From assembly GCF_033473495.1 (NCBI RefSeq), contig NC_088941.1, positions 1,178,001 through 1,242,000 on the forward strand: a stretch of DNA of 64,000 bases, written 5' to 3'. The translations under genes and the position numbers were made by a program. Source of the DNA: Cercospora beticola. Lineage: Eukaryota; Ascomycota; Dothideomycetes; Mycosphaerellales; Mycosphaerellaceae. The notes under the pieces are model-generated. The model worked only from the letters and a program-made list of their open reading frames with translations. It ran no database searches and had not been told where the DNA came from. Of the stretch, positions 10,223 to 19,746 are shown piece after piece. Position 1 is the stretch's first letter. The number at the start of each line of letters is the position of its first letter.

Positions 10223-10473
10223 TTCTTGTTGGATCTCGAGGAAGTGTGGTGGTTTTGTTCAGCGATTCATGCAATGGCACAGGGATGGCAGCGCTGCACC
10301 TTCCCGTGACGTCACGGCTCTCTCAGGGTCTCACTCCACAGTGCATGTGCTCGACGCGTCAAGCACGCGTCTCTCGCCAATATTCTTCACGTTCGTGCTC
10401 TGCGTGTGGCAAACATCGAGCACCGCTTCACTGAACCTGAAGCCTGGCACCTTGATCGCTGATCGGGCGCTCA
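10223..10473. promoter_or_regulatory. Shared divergent promoter, Kelch / F-box-DUF7730 genes
   Basis: 251 bp separate the two start codons on opposite strands, so both promoters and 5' UTRs must overlap. The segment contains a CRE-like palindrome TGACGTCA at 10307-10314, a recognised bZIP (ATF/CREB) binding sequence. Shared control is inference. Confidence 0.5.
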
Positions 10474-11568
10474 ATGGACCTCCAGGCTGTAGAAGAGATG
10501 CGTACGCCTACCGAGAGCGAGGCGACACCAGAATCACCGTTGCTCGCTCTTCCTCCAGAGCTGCGAACGCGAATCTACCACTATGTTATCGGCGGTCAGA
10601 ACATCCACATCAGCTCACACATGATCCTTGCAGAGGATCTGGAAGTCATGAATTCGCCATCCTATGGGTATACCTACAGGGACAACGCTCAGCGATTTCT
10701 GGCCAGAGACCAGCGTGTTCGATTCTTCTACACGCTCTGCGATGTACCGCATGACGATGATGAAGCCTACAAGCAGAGTTGTACCCCTCGAATCGACAAG
10801 AATGGCCAGCACCTAAACGCTGTCGCACCGTACCGGAGCCGTCATGCCACATGCTTCAAGCACCTGGGTCCTTTCACGAGCGGTCCATCGCAGTACAAGT
10901 TGCACCTGCAGCTCCTCCGCACATGTCGCCAAATTCACCAGGAAGCTGCGCTGATGTTGTATAACGACAACACATTCTCTTTCTTGCGTGAGAAGGATGC
11001 CCTTCAATTTCTCGATTTGGCCCTTCACAGACGACAGAAGCGAGCGTTGCGCTCAATCGTCCTCTTCGAAGACTACGTCGTAGACAATCGCTACTACGCC
11101 ACTGCGCATCCGGCGAAAGACTTCAACAACATGCCCAAGCTCAGAGACGTAAGCATCTTCATTGACGATTTCATGTGTATCGATGTATCGGACTGCCCGC
11201 GCTTTCCCAGCCCGAAGACTGTTGTAAAGGCTGTGATCGGTCGCCCCGATCCCGACGAAGATCCATACGTCCACCGGAACTTGGCTGAAGAATTGGAGGA
11301 ATTGTCGAAGGTCCCCGAGAAAGTGTGGGAAGCCGTCTACGATTGCTATTGCGACCACCCAGACCTGGCCGACTTGAGTTTTGATGAGTGGTTAAGAAGA
11401 AAAGGGTGGATCAAAGCTACATTGCGATGGTTTGAAGGAGAAAAGGCTGCCGGTCGAACGCACAAGCGTACTGGCTATTGCAATTGCCCTTCTGCGATAT
11501 GTCGCATGTTCGACACCCCACAGAGCATCCGGGCTGCTGCTGCAGCTGCAGATGCCGAAGGTCTCTAA
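10474..11568 (+). CDS. F-box-like / DUF7730-type protein
   Basis: Encodes 364 aa without introns. Residues 22-38 (PLLALPPELRTRIYHYV) are the degenerate F-box-like start seen in a large fungal family. A DUF7730-type core follows, with the characteristic LLRTCRQIHQEAALMLYNDNTFSF-like block near residues 145-170 (two adjacent pieces: LLRTCRQIHQEA and ALMLYNDNTFSF). The C-terminal part has an acidic helix (LAEELEELSKVPEKVWEAVY), a short Cys cluster (GYCNCPSAICRMF) and an Ala-rich end. Such proteins are greatly expanded in Dothideomycetes and have no established function. The start is the first ATG of the frame. Confidence 0.85.
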   Translation: MDLQAVEEMRTPTESEATPESPLLALPPELRTRIYHYVIGGQNIHISSHMILAEDLEVMNSPSYGYTYRDNAQRFLARDQRVRFFYTLCDVPHDDDEAYKQSCTPRIDKNGQHLNAVAPYRSRHATCFKHLGPFTSGPSQYKLHLQLLRTCRQIHQEAALMLYNDNTFSFLREKDALQFLDLALHRRQKRALRSIVLFEDYVVDNRYYATAHPAKDFNNMPKLRDVSIFIDDFMCIDVSDCPRFPSPKTVVKAVIGRPDPDEDPYVHRNLAEELEELSKVPEKVWEAVYDCYCDHPDLADLSFDEWLRRKGWIKATLRWFEGEKAAGRTHKRTGYCNCPSAICRMFDTPQSIRAAAAAADAEGL

Positions 11569-12159
11569 GCAATTGCTGGAATGCCTAAGGCTGCGAAATG
11601 CATGTGAAAGGCAAGCTCTTTCACTCTTCTCCGCGGGACAGTGGTGCATATCAGACGACCCACTTGATACCGGAACAAGCCCAGTTCTCAACGAACCGCG
11701 ACAACATCGGACAACTCACATTTCTGCACGCATGGCTATTCCGATCGCCACTGATACGATGCATGGAGCGAACGAATTTGTCCTTGTTCACCGATGTCAA
11801 GTGGACCAGCACGTATCAGCACGACTGATGCTCCACACGTGGTTCTGCCTTCTCCGTGCTCAAAGACGATCTCCGGATCACCTCGAGCCGTCTCTGAGGG
11901 CAAGAGCGTCGCTCAGCCCAGAAAGCCAGAGTTCCTCCTCGAGAGCGGCTGCTTTGCACCGGGGAAGGAAAGAATGGAGTCTTCCGAGAAAACCTTTGCC
12001 ATCTACGAGAGCAAATTTTAGATTCGCCTCATAACTATCGTAGCATTTTCGTGTACTCATCACAGCCCATCATTCTATCATGGTATCTCTTGCTACGCTC
12101 AAACTCCAAAACAATAACCGAAACCCGCAATGAACTTTTGTTCCACGAATTGTATATGC
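11569..12159. other. Intergenic region between convergent genes, no gene supported
   Basis: About 590 bp between the ends of the DUF7730-like gene (+) and the nitrate transporter gene (-). Frames of 75-200 codons are open on the plus strand, one starting inside the upstream gene, but they lack domains and read as out-of-frame sequence. Probably the 3' UTRs of both genes. Confidence 0.5.
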
Positions 12160-13761
12160 TCATTTGCCCGCTTCTTCGGACTCCCTCGGCACAGGCTTAA
12201 TCCAGCACGTTGCCACGTTCAAGCTCATAATAATCACTCCAATAGTCCAAATCGCCCGCCCGTAATCTGTCCCACTGTATCTAAAAATGATCGCGAAGAT
12301 CACACCTCCCAGGTTTCCTGCTGCGCCCGTGAACCCTGACACCACACCGTTCGATTGCGGAAAGACGTGTGGCACAAGGGAGAAATTTAGGCCGTTTGCA
12401 CCTTCCAGGAAGAATGCCATTCCGATGCCCACGAGGCAGACTAACGAACCGAGAGAATGCTGATCTGTCAATCCGATGGCGACCAGGAAGGCTCCTGCAA
12501 TGATGCAGTAGCTGTGCAGTAGAATCTTCTTCGACCAGACACTTTGATTTGTGTAGCGGTAAGCGTAATCGGAGACAACGCCGCCAAGGGGGCGGAAGAC
12601 AACGTTCATGAGACCGAACATTGCGGCCCAGTTGGATGAGGTTTGGAGGTTGAGATCTGGGAATTGCTTTCCGTAGTAGGTTCCCAAAATGCTGTTGATG
12701 GCGAGTTCGCCGCCGAAGGTGGAGAAGTAAGCTGCGCCGAGGACGAGGGTCTGCGGCGAGAGCGCTATACGAGCGATTTGGCTGAGTGATGGCTTTTGAA
12801 TGATTTCGTTGACCGCGGTGAGGTTGAATTGAGCTCCGGCTTCGATATCGTGGGAGGGTCGGCGGGACGATTGTTGGGATTTCTCGTCCTTGATGTTCGC
12901 AGATCGAGCGGAAGCTGGAGTCTTAGGTGTTGGAGTGATGGTTCCTGGAACATTGACGATCATGGGTTGTTCAAACTTGGTCGTCGGGGTTGCTTGCAGG
13001 CGTGTAGACCAGTGTCCTGTTGGCGAATCCTGGCACAGCAGTAGGAGGGCGAGGGCCACGACGACGATGACAATGCCCGGCACGACGAATGCTACTCGCC
13101 AAGCGACATGTCCTGATAGTCCATCTTTCACGAGGCTCTCGTATATGGCGGGCATGAGGAAGTATGTGATACCACCACCAGCGTTACCCAGCCCGGCGGT
13201 CAGAGCATTGGCAGTGCCGACAACATTCTTGTCGTAGAAGCCCGTTGTCCAGACCTGGCAAGGCACGAAACTTCCACCAAGAATTCCGATGAAGAAGCGT
13301 ACGGCATACAGCTGATGCACATTGTAGGCTGTCCCTGCGAGGAAGGTCGGGATGGCGCCGATGAGCAGACATCCTGCAAATGTCTTTCGAGGTCCAAAAC
13401 GATCACACGCCGGGCCAGCGATGAGTCGTACCACGAGTGTAGCACATAGCGCGACGATATTCGAATTGCTCACTTGTGCCTGAGTGAGGTTGAGGTCCGC
13501 TTTGATGATATCGTGCAGAAGAGGTGGAAACGCGTACCTGTCCAAATGTCAGCATGAAAACGGGATAGATCCTTGCTCGCGGCGATGACCACGCTTGGCA
13601 GGTGCTCACCAAGACCAGAATGCTACCAGAAAGCCAAACCACGAGAAGAAGAAGACACGGCCATATTGGTCGATGGGGTTGAGAACTGGTATCGATCGAG
13701 CTTTGTGATTGATAGGGTTGACCTCCGGGCTCCTCCACATCAGCGAGGCATTGAAACCCAT
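12160..13761 (-). CDS. nrtA: High-affinity nitrate transporter, NNP/NRT2 family MFS, two exons
   Basis: Start ATG 13761-13759; exon 1 is 13761-13610, the intron 13609-13538 is 72 bp (donor GTGAGC, acceptor ACAG), exon 2 is 13537-12160; 509 aa. The junction falls inside the family segment [16 protein letters not shown], which supports the splice. This is a 12-TM proton-coupled nitrate/nitrite importer of the plasma membrane. Family marks are present: the MFS motif [10 protein letters not shown] at 92-101, the first nitrate signature [13 protein letters not shown] at about 165-177, and the second [13 protein letters not shown] near the C-terminus. Arg88 and Arg366 match the two substrate-binding arginines known in Aspergillus NrtA (Arg87, Arg368). 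The long hydrophilic central loop is Ser/Pro/Lys-rich. No nitrate or nitrite reductase gene lies in this window, so the usual fungal cluster is not seen here. Confidence 0.93.
13538..13609 (-). other. Intron 1 of the nitrate transporter gene
   Basis: A 72-bp intron, donor TTG/GTGAGC and acceptor GACAG/GTAC on the minus strand. The spliced codon TG+G gives the Trp of the conserved first transmembrane segment. Confidence 0.88.
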
Positions 13762-14138
13762 ACTGTAGACAGCACGAGTGATCCGCGAAACAAGGGGCGG
13801 TCGAGGTGGTTGGCACGAGAGCAATCAAGCGCTATGTTGATCGAGCTTCTGATGTCGTCCAGAGCATCAGCACAAGACACTGTTCACATCTTAGATGTTA
13901 TAAGGCTCCTGATCAGCCAGTCTGTCACAGAAGCCCAAAACTTGCTTCTCCGGTCGTCAGTACTTCACAATGAACAAACTCCACTGTTTAGGAAACCCCA
14001 GATCGCGGAACACCAGCATGCGAGGATTCTGCGGAGCGTATCGTGCCAGTGGTGTCGCTCGACGGTGGACGCTGACGAGACGTGCAGAGATATGGAGTGC
14101 AGGGATGCTAGCCATTACTGGAACGTCGATATGGCTGC

Positions 14139-14144
14139 TGATAA
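14139..14144 (+). promoter_or_regulatory. Candidate GATA (AreA) site
   Basis: TGATAA matches the HGATAR consensus of the nitrogen regulator AreA/Nit2. A second copy in opposite orientation (TTATCA) is at 14457-14462. Both lie upstream of the nitrate transporter gene, between its start and the NirA-like site. The motif is common by chance. Confidence 0.35.
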
Positions 14145-14610
14145 GAGCTTTTCCTCACCCGCCAGGGAGGGAGGAATCGCGCAGCTTATAGGGCGTTCTT
14201 GTGCTTCTCCTATCTTCCTTGTGCAACAACGTGCAGGTCGCATGGCTGGCACATGGCGTAGCGAAGGATGTAGCCTAGATGGCTTGGTGTCTCAGTTGAT
14301 TCAAACATTCAACAGGAGACCTAGAAATGTCCATCTGCGCCTTCCCTCAGACAACATGGTTGAACCGGCAGAGCAGAGCGCAGCTGACTGACTTTCCGGA
14401 CACAGAGGCGTGTTGGAGCGACCGGATTAGACCAGTCAAACGGTGGGAATGTGGCTTATCAGCAGTCACAGGATGGCTTCTGTGCGATGCACGGGGGCTA
14501 TTCCCGATCCGATTTCGCGACCCCAGTCTTGAGAGATAAGGCACACACGGCAGCGCGTGTTGATATCGAGAGAGGATGATATCTTATAGAAAGACTCGAG
14601 GGCAATGCAT

Positions 14611-14618
14611 CTCCGCGG
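14611..14618 (+). promoter_or_regulatory. Candidate NirA binding site
   Basis: CTCCGCGG is an exact match to the CTCCGHGG site bound by the nitrate-specific activator NirA in Aspergillus. It lies about 850 bp upstream of the nitrate transporter start. Family of regulator and function of the gene agree, but binding in this organism is inference. Confidence 0.45.
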
Positions 14619-15425
14619 TTCTTTCGCTCGAGAGTCTTCGTGTGCGCGATGTTGAGTCGTCGCTCGATGGCGGCTCTATCGGATTGATCGGTGGTGCGCG
14701 ACTTGAAAGCGGTTTCATGGGCTCAGCTTTGCAGCGAGCTGGCTGCTGTCAGCTGAAAAAGTGTCCTGTTCTCTTCGCTCAAGTGTCGCCTGGCTCAATC
14801 GATGGCGTTCTGATGACATTTCTCGAAAGTCGGTCGTGTGTTAGTGATGGTCGTTGCGCTCGTTCCATTCCCTGCAAGCGTTGTCGTCACGACGGGTGGG
14901 CTGAGTAAGCAATGTCCATTTACCTTAGCACCTCAGCCTTGAACTGCATGCTTCTACTCACTATTCCTTACATCGCAATGGACCAGATCGGTATCGAGAC
15001 TTGGCATGGCCAATGATGGCAGCATATTCGAGCATTCAAGAAAGGACTACTTCGATGAAGCCCCATGATCTTCCAGCTGTCTTACACTGTGTATTCCGAA
15101 AGGTTCACATCTCGCACGAGGTGACTTCTGCCCAGCGAATTGGGATCGATGGCATATTGTACAAGGAATGGCATGACGAGGACGCAGGAAGCTGTTCTTC
15201 ATGTACTCTCAAGAGTCATGTATGAGTGCCTTTCTCATCAATGGGATAACGCGGAACTCAATTTCAGGCGATGGACATGGGACGACAAGAACGGCAGACG
15301 ACGTATATTGGGAGCTTGTCGTCGCTTTGCGACTGCACCACAGCTCAAGTGGATTGCGTTGATATAGCGGATGATGTGTTCATCTTTTCTTGCTCCTCCT
15401 TCAATCGTGCACCTCGTGCGCTCGC

Positions 15426-15838
15426 TTAGGCAGCGATGGTGACCTCAACCTCGACACCAGCCTCGATGTTGATGATGATCTGCTTGACGACCTCGGTTGG
15501 GGCGTTCAAGTCGATCAGACGCTTGTGGATTCTGCAAACCGGGTCAGCATCTCGTCCCAGAAAGCGCAAGTATGTCTGGATGATCCTTACCTCATCTCGT
15601 ACATGTCCCAGGTCTTGGAGCCCTCACCGCAAGGAGTCTTACGGGTAGAGATCTTGAGGTTCTTGGTGGGCATGCGGACTGGGCCCTTGACACGAAGCTC
15701 CTTGCTCTTGGCACGCTCGATGAGCTCGCTGCAGACCTTCTCGAGCGACTGCACCTTGCGGCTGGTGAGGGTGATACGGATCTTGTGGATCTTTGGTGCG
15801 TCGAGCTGCGACGTCTTCTTTGGGTCCTGGAAAGACAT
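15426..15838 (-). CDS. rps20: 40S ribosomal protein S20 (uS10), two exons
   Basis: ATG at 15838-15836; exon 1 is 15838-15591, the intron 15590-15532 is 59 bp (donor GTAAGG, acceptor TGCAG), exon 2 is 15531-15426; 117 aa, the normal uS10 length. The sequence is plainly uS10: [58 protein letters not shown], ending VEVTIAA. The protein sits in the head of the small subunit near the mRNA entry side. The N-terminal tail carries Lys7 and Lys8, positions comparable to those ubiquitinated by Hel2/ZNF598 on collided ribosomes in yeast and human. It is head-to-head with the Cue3-like gene, with 390 bp between the start codons. Confidence 0.96.
15532..15590 (-). other. Intron 1 of rps20
   Basis: A 59-bp intron with donor ATGAG/GTAAGG and acceptor TTTGCAG/A. 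It interrupts the codon for the Arg in EMR/IHK; removal gives the canonical uS10 C-terminus. Confidence 0.92.
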
Positions 15839-16228
15839 GGCGGAAGATTTGGAGGTGGTGGGTGATTCGGTGCGGTTGAGGTGTCCGGTGCGGAATGCGA
15901 TCACGACTATGATACCGTTAGAATCGCTGCGCTCAGCTGATCATTTTCGCTCCAACAAACCTCGTTCTTTCGAATCGGCAAAGTGATGATCGTGGGGAGC
16001 GAAAGTCTTCGTTAGAGCGCGAATTCGATAATTCATGTGGTGCCGCGTCGGCGTTTAGTTCTGCCGGGGCCGCTCCAAAATCTTGGCATCAGCTGCTGCC
16101 AGAAGCGGTACTGCGGTGACGTTTGGACTTCACTTGCATTTCCAGTCAGGCACTTTTCATTAGCGGGCGCTGGACGTCCTTTGCAGTCGAGGTACCGCCC
16201 ACTGCATCGACGATTTCCCTCCATCAAC
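15839..16228. promoter_or_regulatory. Bidirectional promoter between rps20 and the Cue3-like gene
   Basis: 390 bp between two divergent start codons. The Cue3-like frame stays open 64 codons further upstream (from 16037), but those residues are basic and unlike the family, so I treat them as 5' UTR. The minus-strand side is CT/AG-rich near rps20. Shared regulation is inference. Confidence 0.5.
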
Positions 16229-18193
16229 ATGTCCACCCCAATTTTCGCGCCGGTCCCATCAGCGGATCTCCGCCTCAGCCTGGGACCCGAGGAGTGGGAA
16301 GTCTGTGTGGATGCTTGGCTGACCTTGACTGAGTCGATCTTGCGACTGGCTCCCTCTGACTTCAGCTTGAACGCCAGCGATCATGGCACTCTACCTTCGT
16401 TTCTGTCCACTTTCTATAGAGAGCTTTCGAATCTGCAACCGGCCGACCAGACCTTGAGCTCAGCGAAAGCAGGGTTGTTGAGAAAAGCAGCCTTCAAGAT
16501 CGTGTCTCGCGTGTATCTTGGCGATGCACCGATACCACTCTCGCTACTCGACTTCGGCTTCCTCTCCAACTTCTGCCATGCCAATCTCAAAGCTCTGGCA
16601 CTTCAGAAGCTTCTGACGCGAGTATGGAAGAAGAAGGGCGATCTACTAGCACCGCGATTACAGAAGCAGAAGGATTTGGTCACCGCAGCATTAGAGTCAA
16701 GGAATCCGGAGGATGGAATCCGACTTCTCACCCAGCTTGCACCCGTGATGCATGCATCGATCGATATTGCCTCTCTTTTCATGACTGGTTCAGACTTTCT
16801 GGACTCTTTGGTGTCAGCTTACAGCCATGCCGCCAACGATGAGCAAAAGAAAGCTGTATCTACAGTTCTGTTCCTTGGTCTCACGTCACTACCCACCACA
16901 GAGCCTCCAAAATATTCACTGCTCTCAGACCACCTTTATACGCTGAAGAGCCATGGTGACAAATCCCCGCCAAACCAGTCACTCTTGGCCGATGTTATCA
17001 CCAACACTTCTATTCTCCTGAAGTTGCGGCATTCGCTTGGAGAGAAGGCTCCGGAGAGAGTGTACAAGCTCCTTGATACGCTAGAGACATACCGCACGCC
17101 GAGTCTGGCGAGGCAGAAACGTCGAGCGCGCAGTAGCCGCAAACCAGCGAAGGGTAAACAGCCCGCGGCAAAGGCTGAGCTCAATGTACATCAAATGAGC
17201 CTAGTCACACAAGTGCAAGATCTCTTTCCGGATCTCGGCTCGGGCTTTGTGATGAAATTGCTCGATGAATACGCAGACAACGTTGAACAGGTAACAGCAC
17301 ATCTACTCGATGACTCTTTGCCTCCCCATCTAGCGTCTCTGGATCGCAGCAAGGAGGCGAACGTGCACGATGACAGTCAGCAAGCCGCAGTTGACCAATT
17401 GGTACCGCGATCAACGCCCCCAGCCTCGGAATCACACCTACCTGATAGAAGGAACGCATTCGATGACGATGAGCTCGATCGCTTAGACTTTGATACTAGT
17501 CGCCTTCACATTGGCAAAAGAAACAAGAGCCTGTCGGCGGAAGATCAGCCAAATAAGGCGGCCATATTATCTGCATTGGCCGCATTCGATTCTGACGATG
17601 ATGAGCGCGATGATACATACGATTTCGAAGACGTGGGCGGTACTGTCGATACTACAGCTCCAGACGGAGAACCCGGGACCGCCGCAAAGGTAACGCAAGA
17701 AGAGAATGACATGGCTCTCTTCAGCGCATACAGGTCGTCTCCCGAGATGTTTGGTCGATCATTCGATGTACGCCGGGGACAAGCACGATCGGCATTAAAG
17801 AAAGAAACTGGAATGTCCGACGAACAAATTGAGGGCTGGGCAGTCATGCTTCAACGTGATCCTAAGCGACTGAAGCGCTTGGAAGCGCAGACCAGCACAT
17901 TCACTGGAAGGCAGACAGAGCTTACAAGCACGGCTTACCATGGCAGTGCGGGAAATACTGAGACCGAGGACTCAGATGCTGCACCGGGAGGGCGAGGCGG
18001 GTTCCAAGGACGTGGTAGAGGAGGTCGTGGAGGGAGAGGTAGAGGCCGAGGAGGAAGTGTTGCAGGACCATCGAGTGACCCCAGTACTGCGAATGCACAG
18101 CGGAAGAAGGAGGCAAACAAATCGAGTCGCGCAAATCACAACCGCCGTGATCAGCGTGCGAGGAAGATGGCACGAGGTGGCTTTCCTGGTTGA
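16229..18193 (+). CDS. CUE3: CUE-domain protein, Cue3/Rqt3 (ASCC2) homologue
   Basis: 654 aa from the ATG at 16229 (MSTPIFAPVPSADLRLSL). The N-terminal 300 residues form the helical ASCC2/Cue3 domain (LGPEEWEVCVDAWLTLTE, FKIVSRVYLGDAPIPLSLLDF). A linker rich in Arg/Lys follows, then a CUE domain at about 318-370 with the diagnostic LFPDL and the later Leu-Leu pair (LVTQVQDLFPDLGSGFVMKL, VTAHLLDDSLPPHL). The rest is acidic and disordered, ending with an RGG-type run (about 586-610) and a basic tail. In yeast this protein is part of the RQT complex with Slh1 and Rqt4, binds ubiquitin on stalled ribosomes and helps split them; in animals ASCC2 does the same in ASCC. The start was chosen because homologues begin near this Met. 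Confidence 0.88.
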   Translation: MSTPIFAPVPSADLRLSLGPEEWEVCVDAWLTLTESILRLAPSDFSLNASDHGTLPSFLSTFYRELSNLQPADQTLSSAKAGLLRKAAFKIVSRVYLGDAPIPLSLLDFGFLSNFCHANLKALALQKLLTRVWKKKGDLLAPRLQKQKDLVTAALESRNPEDGIRLLTQLAPVMHASIDIASLFMTGSDFLDSLVSAYSHAANDEQKKAVSTVLFLGLTSLPTTEPPKYSLLSDHLYTLKSHGDKSPPNQSLLADVITNTSILLKLRHSLGEKAPERVYKLLDTLETYRTPSLARQKRRARSSRKPAKGKQPAAKAELNVHQMSLVTQVQDLFPDLGSGFVMKLLDEYADNVEQVTAHLLDDSLPPHLASLDRSKEANVHDDSQQAAVDQLVPRSTPPASESHLPDRRNAFDDDELDRLDFDTSRLHIGKRNKSLSAEDQPNKAAILSALAAFDSDDDERDDTYDFEDVGGTVDTTAPDGEPGTAAKVTQEENDMALFSAYRSSPEMFGRSFDVRRGQARSALKKETGMSDEQIEGWAVMLQRDPKRLKRLEAQTSTFTGRQTELTSTAYHGSAGNTETEDSDAAPGGRGGFQGRGRGGRGGRGRGRGGSVAGPSSDPSTANAQRKKEANKSSRANHNRRDQRARKMARGGFPG

Positions 18194-18468
18194 TGACGAC
18201 GCGCAAAGAATTTAGAAAATGACCTCAGCCGCTGCGGTGGAAGGAGAGTGATCATATCGGTGCATCTGTATTCACAGCATTAACGAAATGGTTTGTCCCC
18301 TGCGCCACTCTGCATCTATTCACTTGCGCGTGTGCCAGCGCTTTAAGATCCAGCTCAGATACCACTCTGCCCAACGCTTGCACGAGCGACAAAGCTGGGC
18401 AACATCACTGCAATACGGCTCGCCAATCAAGTTATCACGTCTACACGAAGCACAGCAACATCGTTCAG

Positions 18469-18872
18469 ATGGGCAACACCGTTTCTCAAGATGGCAAAAG
18501 CACGCCAGCTCCAGGCATGAGTCCGCATCTCTCAGCATCGCCGCCATCCTCGAGTCCGGACGACGTCGATACTGGACGCGCTCAGCCTGCGCCAATCTTC
18601 ATCGTCATGACGCACACCTGCGACCCAAACAAGCAACACATCCTCTTTGTAACATCTCAGCAATGTTCGATCTTCCCGGAGACGCAGTCGACCACATGGA
18701 AGTCCTCGTCAGACAACACCCACCTAAAGAATGCGAAGACATCGAAGAGTTCCTCCAAGAGACACTGTGGCAGATCTTTCAAGATGGAGAAGGAGAAGCT
18801 GTGGGCGTCGGCTACCAGTACCTCGCCGGCGATGGAAAACGCAGAAGTATCTGGCTTGCTGGTGAGCTGTGA
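18469..18872 (+). pseudogene. Small gene of unknown function, apparently broken by a frameshift
   Basis: The frame from ATG 18469 (MGNTVSQDGKS; the Gly2 context suggests possible N-myristoylation) reads well as protein to about 18648 (PAPIFIVMTHTCDPNKQHILF) and then turns into Ser/Lys-rich nonsense-like sequence. A different plus frame from about 18663 is protein-like (MFDLPGDAVDHM, CEDIEEFLQETLWQIF, GVGYQYLAGDGK) and ends at a stop at 18870-18872. Joining them needs a one-base shift near 18649-18662. No intron of legal length gives the right phase; the only GT..AG there is 12 bp and in frame. It could be a real frameshift, a sequencing error, or two unrelated frames. Confidence 0.35.
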
Positions 18873-19746
18873 AGTCGGAATTGTGCTCGGCAGGAAGGAG
18901 CTTGATCTTTGGCCAAGAACGCCGGAAAGCATATCACTCAGCTTATTTTCCCGAGCCTGATGCGCTCTGCCTCAGGACAACATCGGCGTGAAAGTCCTGA
19001 GCACGGGAAGCATAGCATGGCGGACTGGGATCTCGGGCTCCGTGAAGCATTGCCTACACAATCGAGAAGCTGCAAACAATTAATGCGTTCTGTCAGACCT
19101 CCTTTTGCTGCCTTCATCCTTGTCTCACCACGTTCCTGGAACGTTCACACAGTCTCGACCAGCCGCTAGACAGGAACAAACACATTGTCTTCGCTTCCGC
19201 CGAGCCGATGTGTTCGCTGATGATGATCATGCGATGGTGTTAAACTTTGCCTCCCCTTGCCAGATCTTCCACCCCGATCCTTGTCCAGCTCACTAAGTTC
19301 CAGATATACTCCGATCTCGTACCGTTCGCAGATTCCACAACGTCTCATCAGACTCGCTGGCTATACAGCGGAGTCGTCGGGCGACACGCAGCTGTGGATC
19401 CGCTCTAGTGAAAATCTGGGTGAACTGGACGAAACCAACCCGAGGGAGGTACATGATTGGCATGCAGGCCAAAAAGATGTTGGTTCCTGGGAATCGAGAG
19501 CCGTGATGGGGTTTCTGCTGTGCAGCGATCTTGATACAGAGGTTGACGAGGGGAGTGGCTTTGTTTATTGAAGCACACGCGATGTCCACCCATGTGTCCT
19601 TTTCAGAGGGTTTGCAGGTCTCGCCACTCCACTCAGCAGGTTCTGTCTTACTCTCATTGTTGAAGACGTGTCTTCTCATCTCGTGCAGTGCACGCTGAAC
19701 AGGACACGACTAAACTGGACTCGAGTGGCGATCGCCTGGAAGAAGT
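18873..19746. other. Intergenic, no gene supported
   Basis: About 870 bp before the RTA1-family gene, on its promoter side. Frames of 60-128 codons occur on both strands (the longest 19293-19679, minus), but none has a recognisable domain or proper start. No repeat or RNA gene seen. Confidence 0.45.

Larger units (their letters stand above)
13762..15425. other. 1.66-kb non-coding region upstream of the nitrate transporter and downstream of rps20
   Basis: No coding region is supported. Open frames up to 272 codons (13573-14391, +) begin inside the transporter gene on the other strand and show no domain. The region probably holds the transporter promoter, which is long in regulated nitrate genes, and the 3' UTR of rps20. 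Confidence 0.5.

Noticed and set aside
11432..12034. 200-codon plus-strand frame after the DUF7730-like gene
   Set aside because: Begins inside that gene in another frame; composition is that of out-of-frame translation.
13573..14391. 272-codon plus-strand frame
   Set aside because: Overlaps exon 1 of the nitrate transporter on the other strand and contains no recognisable protein feature.
16037..16228. 64-codon upstream extension of the Cue3-like frame
   Set aside because: The residues are basic and unlike the family N-terminus; MSTPIF at 16229 is the better start.
18649..18660. GT..AG segment as an intron of the broken small gene
   Set aside because: Only 12 bp and a multiple of three, so it is too short and does not change the frame.
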